DNA from: Stenotrophomonas sp. VV52
GTDB lineage: Bacteria; Pseudomonadota; Gammaproteobacteria; Xanthomonadales; Xanthomonadaceae
Direction of reading: 5' to 3'
NCBI RefSeq assembly: GCF_002893095.1
Contig: NZ_PKQQ01000001.1
Coordinates: forward strand, 186,001-250,000
Length of the DNA stretch: 64,000 bases
In this document: positions 38,596 through 46,305 of the stretch, piece by piece
Position numbering within the stretch: position 1 is the first letter of the stretch
Layout: every line of letters begins with the position of its first letter
The notes under the pieces: generated by a model
Told to the model about the DNA's origin: nothing
Seen by the model: only the letters and a program-made list of their open reading frames with translations
Databases searched by the model: none
Position numbers and translations under genes: made by a program

Positions 38596-39033
38596 ATGAC
38601 CACCATTCGACCTTCCCGACTCGACGAGGGCGCACGTGTCATCGAGATCTGGCGTGCCGCCGTTGATGCGACCCATGACTTCCTGACGCCCGAAGATCGT
38701 CAGGCCATCGACGCCATGGTGTGTGGGTTCCTGCCCAATGCACCGCTGTGGATCGCAGCGGATCACAGCGATTATCCAGTCGCCTTCATGCTGCTCGACG
38801 GAGGCCACATGGAGGCGCTGTTCGTAGATCCAGCCCATCGCGGAACCGGCGTAGGAGCAGCGCTGGTGCGCCATGCAATCGCGCTGCATCCGACACTGAC
38901 GACTGACGTAAACGAGCAGAACGCACAGGCAGTGGGATTCTACGAGCGGATGGGATTTCGGAGGACCGGGCGCTCCGAAGTGGACGGGCAGGGCAGGCCG
39001 TATCCGCTGATCCACCTGAAGTATTTGGACTGA
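38596..39033 (+). CDS. GNAT-family N-acetyltransferase
   Basis: 145 aa; ATG 38596 with AGAGGA 5 nt upstream. Acetyl-CoA-binding motif A is VDPAHRGTGVGAALVRHAI, followed by NEQNAQAVGFYERMGFRRTGR (motif B). The overall pattern is closest to YjaB/ElaA-like small acetyltransferases. Substrate unknown. Monocistronic, behind the tRNA-Pro terminator; a short AGGCCCC/GGGGCCT hairpin follows near 39104-39121. Confidence 0.88.
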   Translation: MTTIRPSRLDEGARVIEIWRAAVDATHDFLTPEDRQAIDAMVCGFLPNAPLWIAADHSDYPVAFMLLDGGHMEALFVDPAHRGTGVGAALVRHAIALHPTLTTDVNEQNAQAVGFYERMGFRRTGRSEVDGQGRPYPLIHLKYLD

Positions 39034-39156
39034 TTCGAGAGCCTCCGGTTCGAATGTCGGCTGCGGGGCGTGGGATCACGCTGTCTGGTTTTGTGGGCGA
39101 GCGAAGGCCCCGGTAGGGGCCTCCATTCCAGGTACGGCGCGTGTATGTGGCAGTAA

Positions 39157-39639
39157 CTATTGGACGGGAGTCGGTGCGCCCGACCCTGACGGCGGCGGCC
39201 CCAACGGTGCCATCGGCACCTCGTCCAGATCCACGAGCGAGATCAGTGCCAGCAGGTTCTTGATGCTCATGTCTTCGACGTTGCCCGGGCAGCGTTCGAT
39301 TACGTCGATGAGTGCGAGCAGCTCGACAATGCGCAGGTCGTAGATGCGCAGCAGTTTGCGGATTGCGCGGAACACGTCGTGCCTTGAAGGGTCGTTGGCA
39401 CCGATCAGGCGGTGCACCTGCGTTCCCGGCTTCGCCGTGGCATCGCAGCGCGTCGATGAGATCGCCTTCAGTATTTCGCCCATCGTCAGCTGATCTGATG
39501 TACGGATATCGGTTCGGAGCTTGGACTCAAGCGTGACCCAGGCGGGACTTCCCCAGTCCAAGGTCTCGGCAATGGCATTGAAGTAGTAGGTGAGGTCAAC
39601 GGTGACGCGCGACGGCGCGGCGAAGGGATCGATGTGCAT
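39157..39639 (-). CDS. Hypothetical protein
   Basis: 160 aa from ATG 39639, chosen because GAGGA lies 8 nt upstream; a longer frame exists but has no binding site. I do not recognise a family. The protein looks soluble and mainly helical, with a C-terminal segment rich in Leu/Ile (LLRIYDLRIVELLALIDVIERCP) and a Pro/Gly tail. Isolated, with a 280-nt divergent intergenic region to the broken GNAT gene in which I see no clear element. Confidence 0.65.
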   Translation of the reverse strand: MHIDPFAAPSRVTVDLTYYFNAIAETLDWGSPAWVTLESKLRTDIRTSDQLTMGEILKAISSTRCDATAKPGTQVHRLIGANDPSRHDVFRAIRKLLRIYDLRIVELLALIDVIERCPGNVEDMSIKNLLALISLVDLDEVPMAPLGPPPSGSGAPTPVQ

Positions 39640-39920
39640 GAAAGACGTCCTCAATAGAAGTAAGTTCGGGCGCCTCCCCATGTACTTGGATAGGCGCTGC
39701 TGCTCCTTTGATTCGGGACGCCAATCCCGGTCGCCGATTATCTGGCGACGCGGCGATCCTGCTGGTGGTGCTCGGTAGCTGTCAATCAAGCCTGTCTTGA
39801 AAGGCACTGTTTCAGGTACCGACGGCCATGCACCGCTGGTAACCGGCGCCTACACCCCGCCACCCCGTTACCATTTCCCTGTCGGTTCCAGACCGGAACC
39901 CAGGGATCAGGCACAGGCTG

Positions 39921-40360
39921 ATGGCGACAAGGAGAGTGCGGGCTGTCGATCTGGAGCAGGCCAGTGCGGTGTGCATGGCCTCCTTCATGGAGGCGGTTGC
40001 GCCGTCGCTGGGCCCGGAGGGCATCGCCACCTTTGCCGGGATCGTCTCGGTCGACGGGTTTGCCGGGCGGCTGTCCGATGAGAAGACATGTTCGTGTACG
40101 AGGCCGACGGCCAGGTGGTCGGCGTGGCCGAGCTGATGGGCGGACAGCACGTGGCCACCTTGTTCGTGGCCCCGGGCTGGCAGGGGCAGGGGATTGGCCG
40201 GGCGCTTATGGACGCGCTGCTGGATTGCGCGCGGGCGGAAGTGGTTACGGTGCGGGCGTCGCTGACCGCCGTGGCCGCCTATCAGCGTTACGGTTTTGTC
40301 GTGTCCGGACCGGTCGGCGAGTACGCCGGTCTGGTTTACCAGCCCATGCAGAAACCATTA
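39921..40360 (+). pseudogene. GNAT acetyltransferase gene with a frameshift
   Basis: The first about 55 codons from ATG 39921 (ATRRVRAVDLEQASAVCMASFMEAV) read as a GNAT N-terminus in one frame. Near 40079-40091 homology jumps to another frame (FVYEADGQVVGVAELMGGQH) and continues with motif A, FVAPGWQGQGIGRALMDALL, to the typical GNAT end YQPMQKPL. A single-base change would restore one gene. In addition the normal stop after KPL is missing, so the second half runs in frame into the histidine kinase. Either a real pseudogene or a sequencing error. Confidence 0.7.
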
Positions 40361-40426
40361 TCTGGGCGTGATCCGGGCTTCACGGTGGCGGCCCTATGCT
40401 CGGCCGAAATTCACAGGGTTCAAGCC

Positions 40427-41437
40427 GTGTTGCAGGAGCAGGAAGAAGACACCCCCAAGTGGCGCATCTATGAGGCCCTGCTGCAGGCGACGCCCGATCT
40501 TTCTTACGTATTCGACCTGGATCACCGCTTCATCTACGCCAACAAGGCGCTGCTCAGCATGTGGGGCATGACCTGGGATGAGGCGATGGGCAAGACCTGC
40601 CTGGAGATCGGCTACGAGCCCTGGCATGCGGCCATGCACGATGCCGAAATCGACCGGGTGATCGCGACGAAGCAGCCCATCCGCGGTGATGTGCCGTTTC
40701 CGCACGCTACCGAGGGCGTGCGGATCTACGACTACATTTTCACTCCGGTGATCGGGCCGGACGGGGAGGTGGAGGCGATTGCCGGAAGCACCCGCGACGT
40801 GACCGAGCGCAAGCGTCACGAGCAGCACCTGCAGTTGCTCATCAACGAGCTCAATCACCGGGTAAAGAATTCGCTGGCGATGGTGCAGTCCATCGCACGG
40901 CAGACCTTCCGCAATGCGCAGGACGTGGCCGAGGCCAGCGAGAAGGTTGAGCAACGTCTGATGGCGCTGGCCGCGGCGCATGATGTGCTGACCCGCGAAA
41001 ACTGGCACAGCGCCGACATCGTGGAGCTGATACAGGCCACCGCGACGGTGCACGCCGACGACCGCGACCAGCGCTTTGATATCAAGGGCGAACCCTGCAG
41101 GTTGGAACCGCGTCGCGCGCTGGCCTTGGCGATGGCGCTGCATGAGCTTGGCACCAACGCGGTGAAGTACGGAGCGCTGTCCGGGGCGGAAGGACGGGTG
41201 TCGCTGCAATGGGACAAGCACAAGGTTGCCGGCCGCGACATGATCGAGCTGGTCTGGCAGGAGAGCGGAGGACCGCCGGTGCAATCGCCGAGCCAGCGGG
41301 GCTTCGGTTCGCGGCTGCTTGAACAGGGCCTCAAGCACGACCTGGGCGGCAAGGTGGAACTGGACTTCGATCCGGATGGCCTGCGCTACCGGGTGCTGTT
41401 CCCACCGTTGGACGACGACATGCGGGTACACCCTTGA
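40427..41437 (+). CDS. PAS-domain HWE-family sensor histidine kinase
   Basis: 336 aa from GTG 40427, preferred because ACAGGG lies 8 nt upstream and a TATGCT -10-like box precedes it; the frame itself is open further upstream into the broken GNAT gene. PAS domain at about 15-130 (YEALLQATPDLSYVFDLDHRFIYANKALL, DVTERKRHEQ). The HWE kinase core has ELNHRVKNSLAMVQSIARQT with the phospho-accepting His, ALHELGTNAVKYGALS as N box and LVWQES as the WxE signature. No membrane helix, so it is a cytoplasmic sensor. Its TGA overlaps the TTG start of the receiver gene. Confidence 0.88.
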   Translation: MLQEQEEDTPKWRIYEALLQATPDLSYVFDLDHRFIYANKALLSMWGMTWDEAMGKTCLEIGYEPWHAAMHDAEIDRVIATKQPIRGDVPFPHATEGVRIYDYIFTPVIGPDGEVEAIAGSTRDVTERKRHEQHLQLLINELNHRVKNSLAMVQSIARQTFRNAQDVAEASEKVEQRLMALAAAHDVLTRENWHSADIVELIQATATVHADDRDQRFDIKGEPCRLEPRRALALAMALHELGTNAVKYGALSGAEGRVSLQWDKHKVAGRDMIELVWQESGGPPVQSPSQRGFGSRLLEQGLKHDLGGKVELDFDPDGLRYRVLFPPLDDDMRVHP

Positions 41438-41826
41438 ACGGGCGCGTGCTGGTGGTCGAAGACGAGTCGATGGTCGCGATGATGGTCCAGGACTATCTGG
41501 TCGACGAGGGCTACGAGGTGGTGGCCTTGGCTGGCACGCTGGACGATGCGTTGAGCGCGGCTGAGCAGTGCAGCTTCGATGTGGCCCTGCTGGACGTGAA
41601 CCTGGCAGGTACGCCGTCATTCCCGGTTGCCGACCTGCTCGAAGCACGTGGCATTCCCTACATGTTCCTCACCGGCTATGGACCAGACAGTCTTCCGGAG
41701 CGCCTTAAGGGACGCTACGGCCTGCAGAAGCCGTTCAAGATGCGCGAGCTGCGCAGGGAAATCGAGAGGGTGACAAATCCATCCGGCGGGGCAGCGCCCG
41801 GCGCCGACGGTACGTCGCTGCGCTGA
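41434..41826 (+). CDS. Single-domain response regulator
   Basis: 130 aa receiver. The TTG at 41434 overlaps the kinase stop (TTGA), and no better start exists before VLVVEDES. The acidic pocket EDE, phospho-acceptor Asp in VALLDVNLAG, Thr in FLTGYG and Lys in LQKPFK are all present. There is no output domain; such CheY-like receivers paired with HWE kinases often relay phosphate or act as sinks. Coupled translation with the kinase indicates a cognate pair. Confidence 0.9.
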   Translation: MNGRVLVVEDESMVAMMVQDYLVDEGYEVVALAGTLDDALSAAEQCSFDVALLDVNLAGTPSFPVADLLEARGIPYMFLTGYGPDSLPERLKGRYGLQKPFKMRELRREIERVTNPSGGAAPGADGTSLR

Positions 41827-41845
41827 GGCAGCGGCGGTTGCGCGA

Positions 41846-41947
41846 TCAGCTGACCGCGCGGATCACTTCTTCAATCAGCACGACGTAACAGGCCGCGAAG
41901 TAGACCTTGAGCAATGCCGGGTGCTGCTTGGTGACGAATGCGCGCAT
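41846..41947 (-). CDS. Possible 33-aa membrane microprotein
   Basis: ATG at 41947 and TGA at 41846 encode RAFVTKQHPALLKVYFAA..., in which residues 12-32 form one amphipathic or transmembrane-like helix. No good ribosome binding site is visible. Codon use is GC3-rich like neighbouring genes, which is the only support. Convergent with the receiver gene. Confidence 0.35.
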   Translation of the reverse strand: MRAFVTKQHPALLKVYFAACYVVLIEEVIRAVS

Positions 41948-42260
41948 GACGGTGTTGGCCGTTGTGGGACGTCATCATTGTGACCATGCGGTGAAATTGA
42001 GGCAACGATCACACATTCAGTGCTGTGATGAGAGGTTGCGTGAGCGAGCTTTTAAATCAACCACTTGCGTGTTAAGTCGTGGAGCCGGCTGATACCGTTC
42101 GTCGGAAAATTCCTACAAGCGCTCCTGAATACGTAGCGGATGCTGTTCAGACTCGGTAGCGCCTTCACACGCTGCCCGCGTCTCATTCACCCATGCGGCA
42201 CAGCCGGATCGATAGCGTGGAGGCCTGTCAGTCATCCCGCACTCCGGGCAAAGGAACATC
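41948..42260. other. Gene-free stretch
   Basis: 313 bases, less GC-rich than the surroundings. I see no coding frame with gene-like codon use, no tRNA and no strong hairpin. It presumably carries the promoter of the DUF1328 gene, whose AAGGA ribosome binding site is at its right end. Confidence 0.5.
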
Positions 42261-42434
42261 ATGATCAAGTGGGCCATCATCTTCGCCATCATCGGCCTCA
42301 TTGCCGGCGCGCTCGGCTTTGCCGGCATCGGCGGCGCCGCCATCGGCGTGGCCAAGTTCCTGTTCTGGGCAGGCATCATCATCGCCGTCGTGCTGTTCCT
42401 GCTGGGCATGACGGTCGCCAAGAAGGTGACCTGA
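42261..42434 (+). CDS. DUF1328 (UPF0391) small membrane protein
   Basis: 57 aa: MIKWAIIFAIIGLIAGALGF, Gly-rich turn GIGGAAIGVAK, then a second helix up to VAKKVT. This is the DUF1328/YtjA family of two-helix inner-membrane proteins, common in proteobacteria and often stress-induced; function unknown. ATG with AAGGA upstream; monocistronic with its own terminator. Confidence 0.92.
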   Translation: MIKWAIIFAIIGLIAGALGFAGIGGAAIGVAKFLFWAGIIIAVVLFLLGMTVAKKVT

Positions 42435-42461
42435 CCGCAAGGTCGCAGCGTGTAGAACCGC

Positions 42462-42492
42462 AAAAGCCTGCGCAGCGATGCGCAGGCTTTTT
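42462..42492 (+). terminator. Intrinsic terminator after the DUF1328 gene
   Basis: Perfect 12-bp stem AAAAGCCTGCGC / GCGCAGGCTTTT, 6-nt loop, T run. The A/T flanks make it bidirectional, also serving hicB on the other strand. Confidence 0.9.
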
Positions 42493-42512
42493 GTTGTGGT
42501 GACGCCTGCGCG

Positions 42513-42899
42513 CTAATGGCTCAATTCGTGTTCGGCGGCCAGTGCAAGGAAGGCAGAGCGCGACATGCGCCTCGCCGCTGCGGCCTGGTCGATCTTTCCA
42601 ACCAGATACTCAGGAAGGCTGATGTTGAGGCGTACGGCCCGAGTGTTGACCTTGGACAGGTCTACATCGACGAGCATCCAGAATCCATCCTGATACTGCG
42701 GTTGGTTGAGATGAACGCTGAGAGGCGAGGGCATCGGCGGCGCCTTCGTCTCGCCGTCGTACATCAGTTCCACCGCCTCTTGAACCATGCGGGGCAGCTG
42801 CTCCAGCTCATCGGCAGCAGAGTGGACGCCGGGCAGGTCCGGGACAATTGCGCCGTAGGCACTGTCCTCCTGCTGATGAACATAGACGGGGTAAAGCAT
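42513..42899 (-). CDS. hicB: HicB-type antitoxin
   Basis: 128 aa. N-terminal HicB fold (YPVYVHQQEDSAYGAIVPDLPGVHSAADELEQ), a degenerate RNase H-like domain, and a C-terminal ribbon-helix-helix DNA-binding segment (RLNISLPEYLVGKIDQAAAARRMSRSAFLALAAE). The ATG overlaps the hicA TGA by one base (TGATG) and GGAG lies 6 nt upstream. Neutralises HicA and probably represses the operon. Confidence 0.92.
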   Translation of the reverse strand: MLYPVYVHQQEDSAYGAIVPDLPGVHSAADELEQLPRMVQEAVELMYDGETKAPPMPSPLSVHLNQPQYQDGFWMLVDVDLSKVNTRAVRLNISLPEYLVGKIDQAAAARRMSRSAFLALAAEHELSH

Positions 42900-43078
42900 C
42901 AGGTTCTCCATCCGGCTTGCCGCAGAATGCTGTTGACGGTTCCTGGGGGCAGGTCCTTCTTTGGATGAGGAAGAATCACTGTTCTCGCCCCCTTTCGCAG
43001 CTTGTGGTGGCTTCCGCGCACCGAAACGACTTCGAAGCCATCCGCCCGCAATCGCTTCATGAGTTCGTTGCTGTCCAT
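42899..43078 (-). CDS. hicA: HicA-type mRNA interferase toxin
   Basis: 59 aa from ATG 43078 (DSNELMKRLRADGFEVVSVRGSHHKLRKG); a GTG two codons upstream is possible. The dsRBD-like fold with the catalytic His in GSHHKL and the HPKKDLPPGTVNSILRQAG motif is intact, so the toxin should be active. First gene of hicAB. Upstream, TACACA occurs twice 10 bp apart (43112-43117 and 43122-43127), a possible antitoxin operator. Confidence 0.9.
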   Translation of the reverse strand: MDSNELMKRLRADGFEVVSVRGSHHKLRKGARTVILPHPKKDLPPGTVNSILRQAGWRT

Positions 43079-43200
43079 CCGCACAGGAACGCACGCGGAC
43101 GGCGATGTGTCTACACAATCTTACACAACAATTTCGACAAATCCATTAGTTTTGTCTATCGGGTCGTATTTGGCCCTGCGGATGGGGGGAGCCGCGTCAC

Positions 43201-43971
43201 TCACTCAAAATAGAACGACACCCCCAGCCCGGCCTGTAGATCCGGGCTGTTGCGGTCCAGGCCGAGGTCGAAGGAGGCGTCCAGTTGGACGCGGCGGGCG
43301 GGCATCCAGGTCAGGCCGGCGCCGGCCACCGAGGTGGAGGATTCGCCGTCGGTGTGGGTGAATCCGGCTTCGATGTAGGCGCTGATGTTGTCGCTTACGG
43401 CCAGGCTGAGGCTGGGCGACCACTCGAAGGCGTCTTCGCCGGCGCCACGGGTGGCGTTGCCGTACAGGGCGCCGGTCCAGCGGTCGTTGAAGGTGTACTC
43501 GTAGCTGGCGCCGAGCTGGTACTGGGTGCCGCCTTCGCTGAAATCACGCGAACCAGTATCGAAACTGCTGCTGGCCAGCAGCGCGACGGCATGGCGCTCG
43601 GAATCGAGCGGCAGGGCGAACTTGAGCGCCAGGCCCGCGTCGCCCGCGCCGCGCGTGGTAGTCGAAGGTGCGTTGCGCGGCGCTTCGCGCAGGCGATTCC
43701 AGGGGCTGCCGAAGGCCTGCAGTTCGAAGTTCGCGCCCAACCCCACGCGCAACCGCAGATCAGTGCCGTACTCCGTGGTGCGCGTTCCGGCATCGTCGCG
43801 ATCGCGCTCGTAGTCGGGCAGGCCAAGCTCCAGCGCGACGCCACCGGCGGGCAGCACCGACGCCGCAAAGCCCAGCCCCGGCCGGTCGAAGGCCGGCGTT
43901 TGGTCGTCTTTTTGCTGCGCCCATGCAGGCGCCGCAAACGCCACCAGCATCAGACCCATCCATGCTCGCAT
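43201..43971 (-). CDS. Outer-membrane beta-barrel protein (transporter family)
   Basis: 256 aa; ATG 43971 gives a signal peptide RAWMGLMLVAFAAPAWAQ. The mature part alternates polar and hydrophobic residues in about 12 strands and ends in FYFE with a near C-terminal Phe, typical of outer-membrane barrels. It resembles the MetA-pathway/phenol-degradation type transporter family. Substrate unknown. Last in a leftward row with the two hypotheticals and mipA. Confidence 0.78.
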   Translation of the reverse strand: MRAWMGLMLVAFAAPAWAQQKDDQTPAFDRPGLGFAASVLPAGGVALELGLPDYERDRDDAGTRTTEYGTDLRLRVGLGANFELQAFGSPWNRLREAPRNAPSTTTRGAGDAGLALKFALPLDSERHAVALLASSSFDTGSRDFSEGGTQYQLGASYEYTFNDRWTGALYGNATRGAGEDAFEWSPSLSLAVSDNISAYIEAGFTHTDGESSTSVAGAGLTWMPARRVQLDASFDLGLDRNSPDLQAGLGVSFYFE

Positions 43972-44047
43972 TGCCACACCCACGCTGAGGAAACAGGAGC
44001 AGCCTAGCGATGCGGTGGCAACGCGCCGTGAGGGTGCATCGCAGGCG

Positions 44048-44470
44048 TCAGAGCGGCCGGGTCAGGGCCAGCAGGCCTTCCAGCAGGCGCGCCGCGCGCG
44101 GCTGCCCGTCGTCGTCGATCGGGCAGGCCATCGACTGCAGCCAGAACCCGTGCGCGGCGCGGCGTGCAGCGGTGAGGCGATGGTCGTCGCCTTCGCCCGG
44201 GTGCAGCTGCAGCTGCGCCTGGATCCACTGCTTCAGCGCCTGCGCCACTTCAGGGTCGGGTCGTCCGCGCGGCGTGCCCGCGCCCGGGTCCGGCGGCAAC
44301 AGGCAGGCGCGGAATATCGCGGTGACGTACGCGCGGGAAAAACGCCCGTAGGCATCGGGATCCTGCGCAATCAGGGCCTGCACCGCGCGGTCGAACTCGA
44401 TCAGTGCGCTGGCCAGCGCCGGTACATCGGCCGGTTCGGTGGTGCTGATCAGGGGGAAGGGACGGCTCAT
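44048..44470 (-). CDS. Hypothetical protein
   Basis: 140 aa, ATG 44470 with GGAG 5 nt upstream. No known domain recognised. Soluble and helical, with a hydrophobic-acidic N-terminal half (ALASALIEFDRAVQALIAQDPDAYGRF) and a basic C-terminal half. Lies between the barrel gene and the 77-aa ORF on the same strand. Confidence 0.65.
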   Translation of the reverse strand: MSRPFPLISTTEPADVPALASALIEFDRAVQALIAQDPDAYGRFSRAYVTAIFRACLLPPDPGAGTPRGRPDPEVAQALKQWIQAQLQLHPGEGDDHRLTAARRAAHGFWLQSMACPIDDDGQPRAARLLEGLLALTRPL

Positions 44471-44503
44471 GCGGGCTCCGGGGGAGGGGCAGGTTAGCGG
44501 CGA

Positions 44504-44737
44504 TCAGCGCGCCACCGTTGCGTGCGGAAGGTGCGATGGCAGCGGCCCGGACTGTTCCAGCAGGCTGCGCAGCAGGTCCACCACGCGCTCGCCCTGGCCA
44601 TTGCAGGCGAGCTCGAAGGTGGTGTGCCCGCCGAGTGCTGCCAGCGGGGTGTGCACGATCCAGTGCAGCACGCGGCTGCGGTCGGGTTCGATCTGCAGCG
44701 CGAGCGTGGCGACGCGACGTACGATGCCCGTACGCAT
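44504..44737 (-). CDS. Small hypothetical protein coupled to mipA
   Basis: 77 aa. Its ATG (44737) lies 2 nt after the mipA stop, which supports translational coupling and a real gene. No domain recognised; the sequence suggests a small alpha/beta protein (IVRRVATLALQIEPDRSRVL). Ends 33 nt before the next gene on the same strand. Confidence 0.55.
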   Translation of the reverse strand: MRTGIVRRVATLALQIEPDRSRVLHWIVHTPLAALGGHTTFELACNGQGERVVDLLRSLLEQSGPLPSHLPHATVAR

Positions 44738-44739
44738 GC

Positions 44740-45516
44740 TCAGAACCCGTAGCTCAGCGCCAGCAGCGCACTGTCCATGTGGTCGCCCACGGTCATCGGG
44801 CTGTCCTTCACCGCATCGGACAGCAGGGTGCGGCGCAGCGATGCCGTTGCGGTCCAATGCGGGCCCAGCGGCATTACCGCGCTCAGGTCCATGTACGGCG
44901 AAACGCCGCTGCCGGCGCTGTAGGCCGCCAGCCCACTGCGCTGTGCTTCCACCGCGCTCACGCCGAAGTAGTAGTCATTGAGGTCGCTGCTGGCGTACTG
45001 CGCGCCCACGCCGGGCACCAGCACGAGGCGGCCGGTGGGGATGGGGTAGGTGTACTTGGCGTCGGCGGCAAAACCGCCGCCGTGGCCGCTGACCTCGGCC
45101 TGCACATTGCCCTGCAGCACGCCCCACGGCGCGGTGTGGCGCACGGCCACGCCGGCCATGGCCGACATGCTGCGGTTGGAGAGCTGGCGCATCTGGGCGT
45201 CATCGGTGTCGTTGCGCTTGAAGCGCATGAAGTACGGTGACGCCAGCAGCGAGACTTCGGTCTGTTCGGTGCTGATCAGTTTGTAGCCCAAGCTGCCGCC
45301 ACGGAAGTGGAACCGCTCGCCTTCCCAGTTGATCACCGGCACCGGCAGCACGTCGGTGTCGTAGCCGGCGTAGGGCGACTTCTGCGCGACCACCGCAAGG
45401 CCCACGCTGCTGCGTGGCTTGGCCCCGGGAGCGGCCTGGGCGAGTACGCTGCCGCTGGCCAGCAACCCGACCAGGACAAGGCCTGCCGCTGCTGTCTTCC
45501 GTGATCCGCTGTGCAT
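44740..45516 (-). CDS. mipA: MipA/OmpV-family outer-membrane protein
   Basis: 258 aa from ATG 45516 (AGGAG 8 nt upstream), with signal peptide ending GSVLAQA. The MipA/OmpV signature is clear: VGLAVVAQKSPYAGYDTDVLPVPVINWEGERFHFRGGSLGY and the C-terminal ALLALSYGF barrel closure. MipA was named as a scaffold for murein synthesis enzymes; family members are often controlled by a neighbouring two-component system. Here a response regulator/kinase pair starts 114 nt away on the other strand, probably its regulator. Confidence 0.9.
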   Translation of the reverse strand: MHSGSRKTAAAGLVLVGLLASGSVLAQAAPGAKPRSSVGLAVVAQKSPYAGYDTDVLPVPVINWEGERFHFRGGSLGYKLISTEQTEVSLLASPYFMRFKRNDTDDAQMRQLSNRSMSAMAGVAVRHTAPWGVLQGNVQAEVSGHGGGFAADAKYTYPIPTGRLVLVPGVGAQYASSDLNDYYFGVSAVEAQRSGLAAYSAGSGVSPYMDLSAVMPLGPHWTATASLRRTLLSDAVKDSPMTVGDHMDSALLALSYGF

Positions 45517-45630
45517 GGGTAACGCTCCTGGGGGACGATCAAACCGCCATGATGTCCCCCGGACATTGTGGGAACGTTGCGCCGCCGGGCGCGGTACCAT
45601 CGGCGGCCTCTGCCCCCGCCTGCACCGCCC

Positions 45631-46305
45631 ATGCGCATCCTGCTGCTCGAAGACGACCCCGAACTGGCCGGTGCCATCCAGGCCAGCCTGGGCCGCCACG
45701 GCATGGTGGTGGACCTGGTGGTGTCGATGGCGCAGGCGTCCGAGGCGCTCAAGGCCGGGGTGCACCAGGTGCTGCTGCTGGACCGCCAGCTGCCCGACGG
45801 TGACGGGGCAAATTTCGTGCGGGTGGCGCGCAGCCACGTGCCCAACCTGCCGGTGATCATGCTGACCGCGCGCGATTCGGTGGCCGACCGCGTGGTCGGT
45901 CTGGATGTAGGCGCCGACGATTACCTGACCAAGCCGTTCGCGGTGGAAGAACTGCTGGCGCGGATCCGCGCGATCTCGCGGCGGCCAGCGCAGATCACCT
46001 TGCCGATGCTGGAGCTGGGGCGGTTGCAGTTCGATTTCGTGGCGCGCGAAGCGCGCGTGGGCGGTGCGTTGCTGGCATTGCCGCGCAGGCAGTTGCTGGT
46101 GCTTGAAGCGCTCGCCCTTCGCCAGGGGCGCACGGTGGCGCGCGCGGCGCTGCAGGAAGCGGTGTACGGCTTCGACGACGACATCCAGTCCAACGCGTTG
46201 GACGCGCACGTCTCCAAGCTGCGCCGCGCGCTGGCCGATGCGGACGCGCAGGTGGAAATCCATGTGATGCGTGGCATCGGCTACCTGCTGAAGGAAACCG
46301 CATGA
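45631..46305 (+). CDS. OmpR/PhoB-type response regulator
   Basis: 224 aa from ATG 45631. Receiver domain with EDD, phospho-acceptor Asp in LLLDRQLPDGDG, Thr in MLTARD and Lys in TKPF, then a winged-helix effector (SNALDAHVSKLRRALADADAQVEIHVMRGIGYLL). Overlaps the kinase gene by 4 nt (ATGA). Divergent from mipA, its likely target. Confidence 0.93.
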   Translation: MRILLLEDDPELAGAIQASLGRHGMVVDLVVSMAQASEALKAGVHQVLLLDRQLPDGDGANFVRVARSHVPNLPVIMLTARDSVADRVVGLDVGADDYLTKPFAVEELLARIRAISRRPAQITLPMLELGRLQFDFVAREARVGGALLALPRRQLLVLEALALRQGRTVARAALQEAVYGFDDDIQSNALDAHVSKLRRALADADAQVEIHVMRGIGYLLKETA

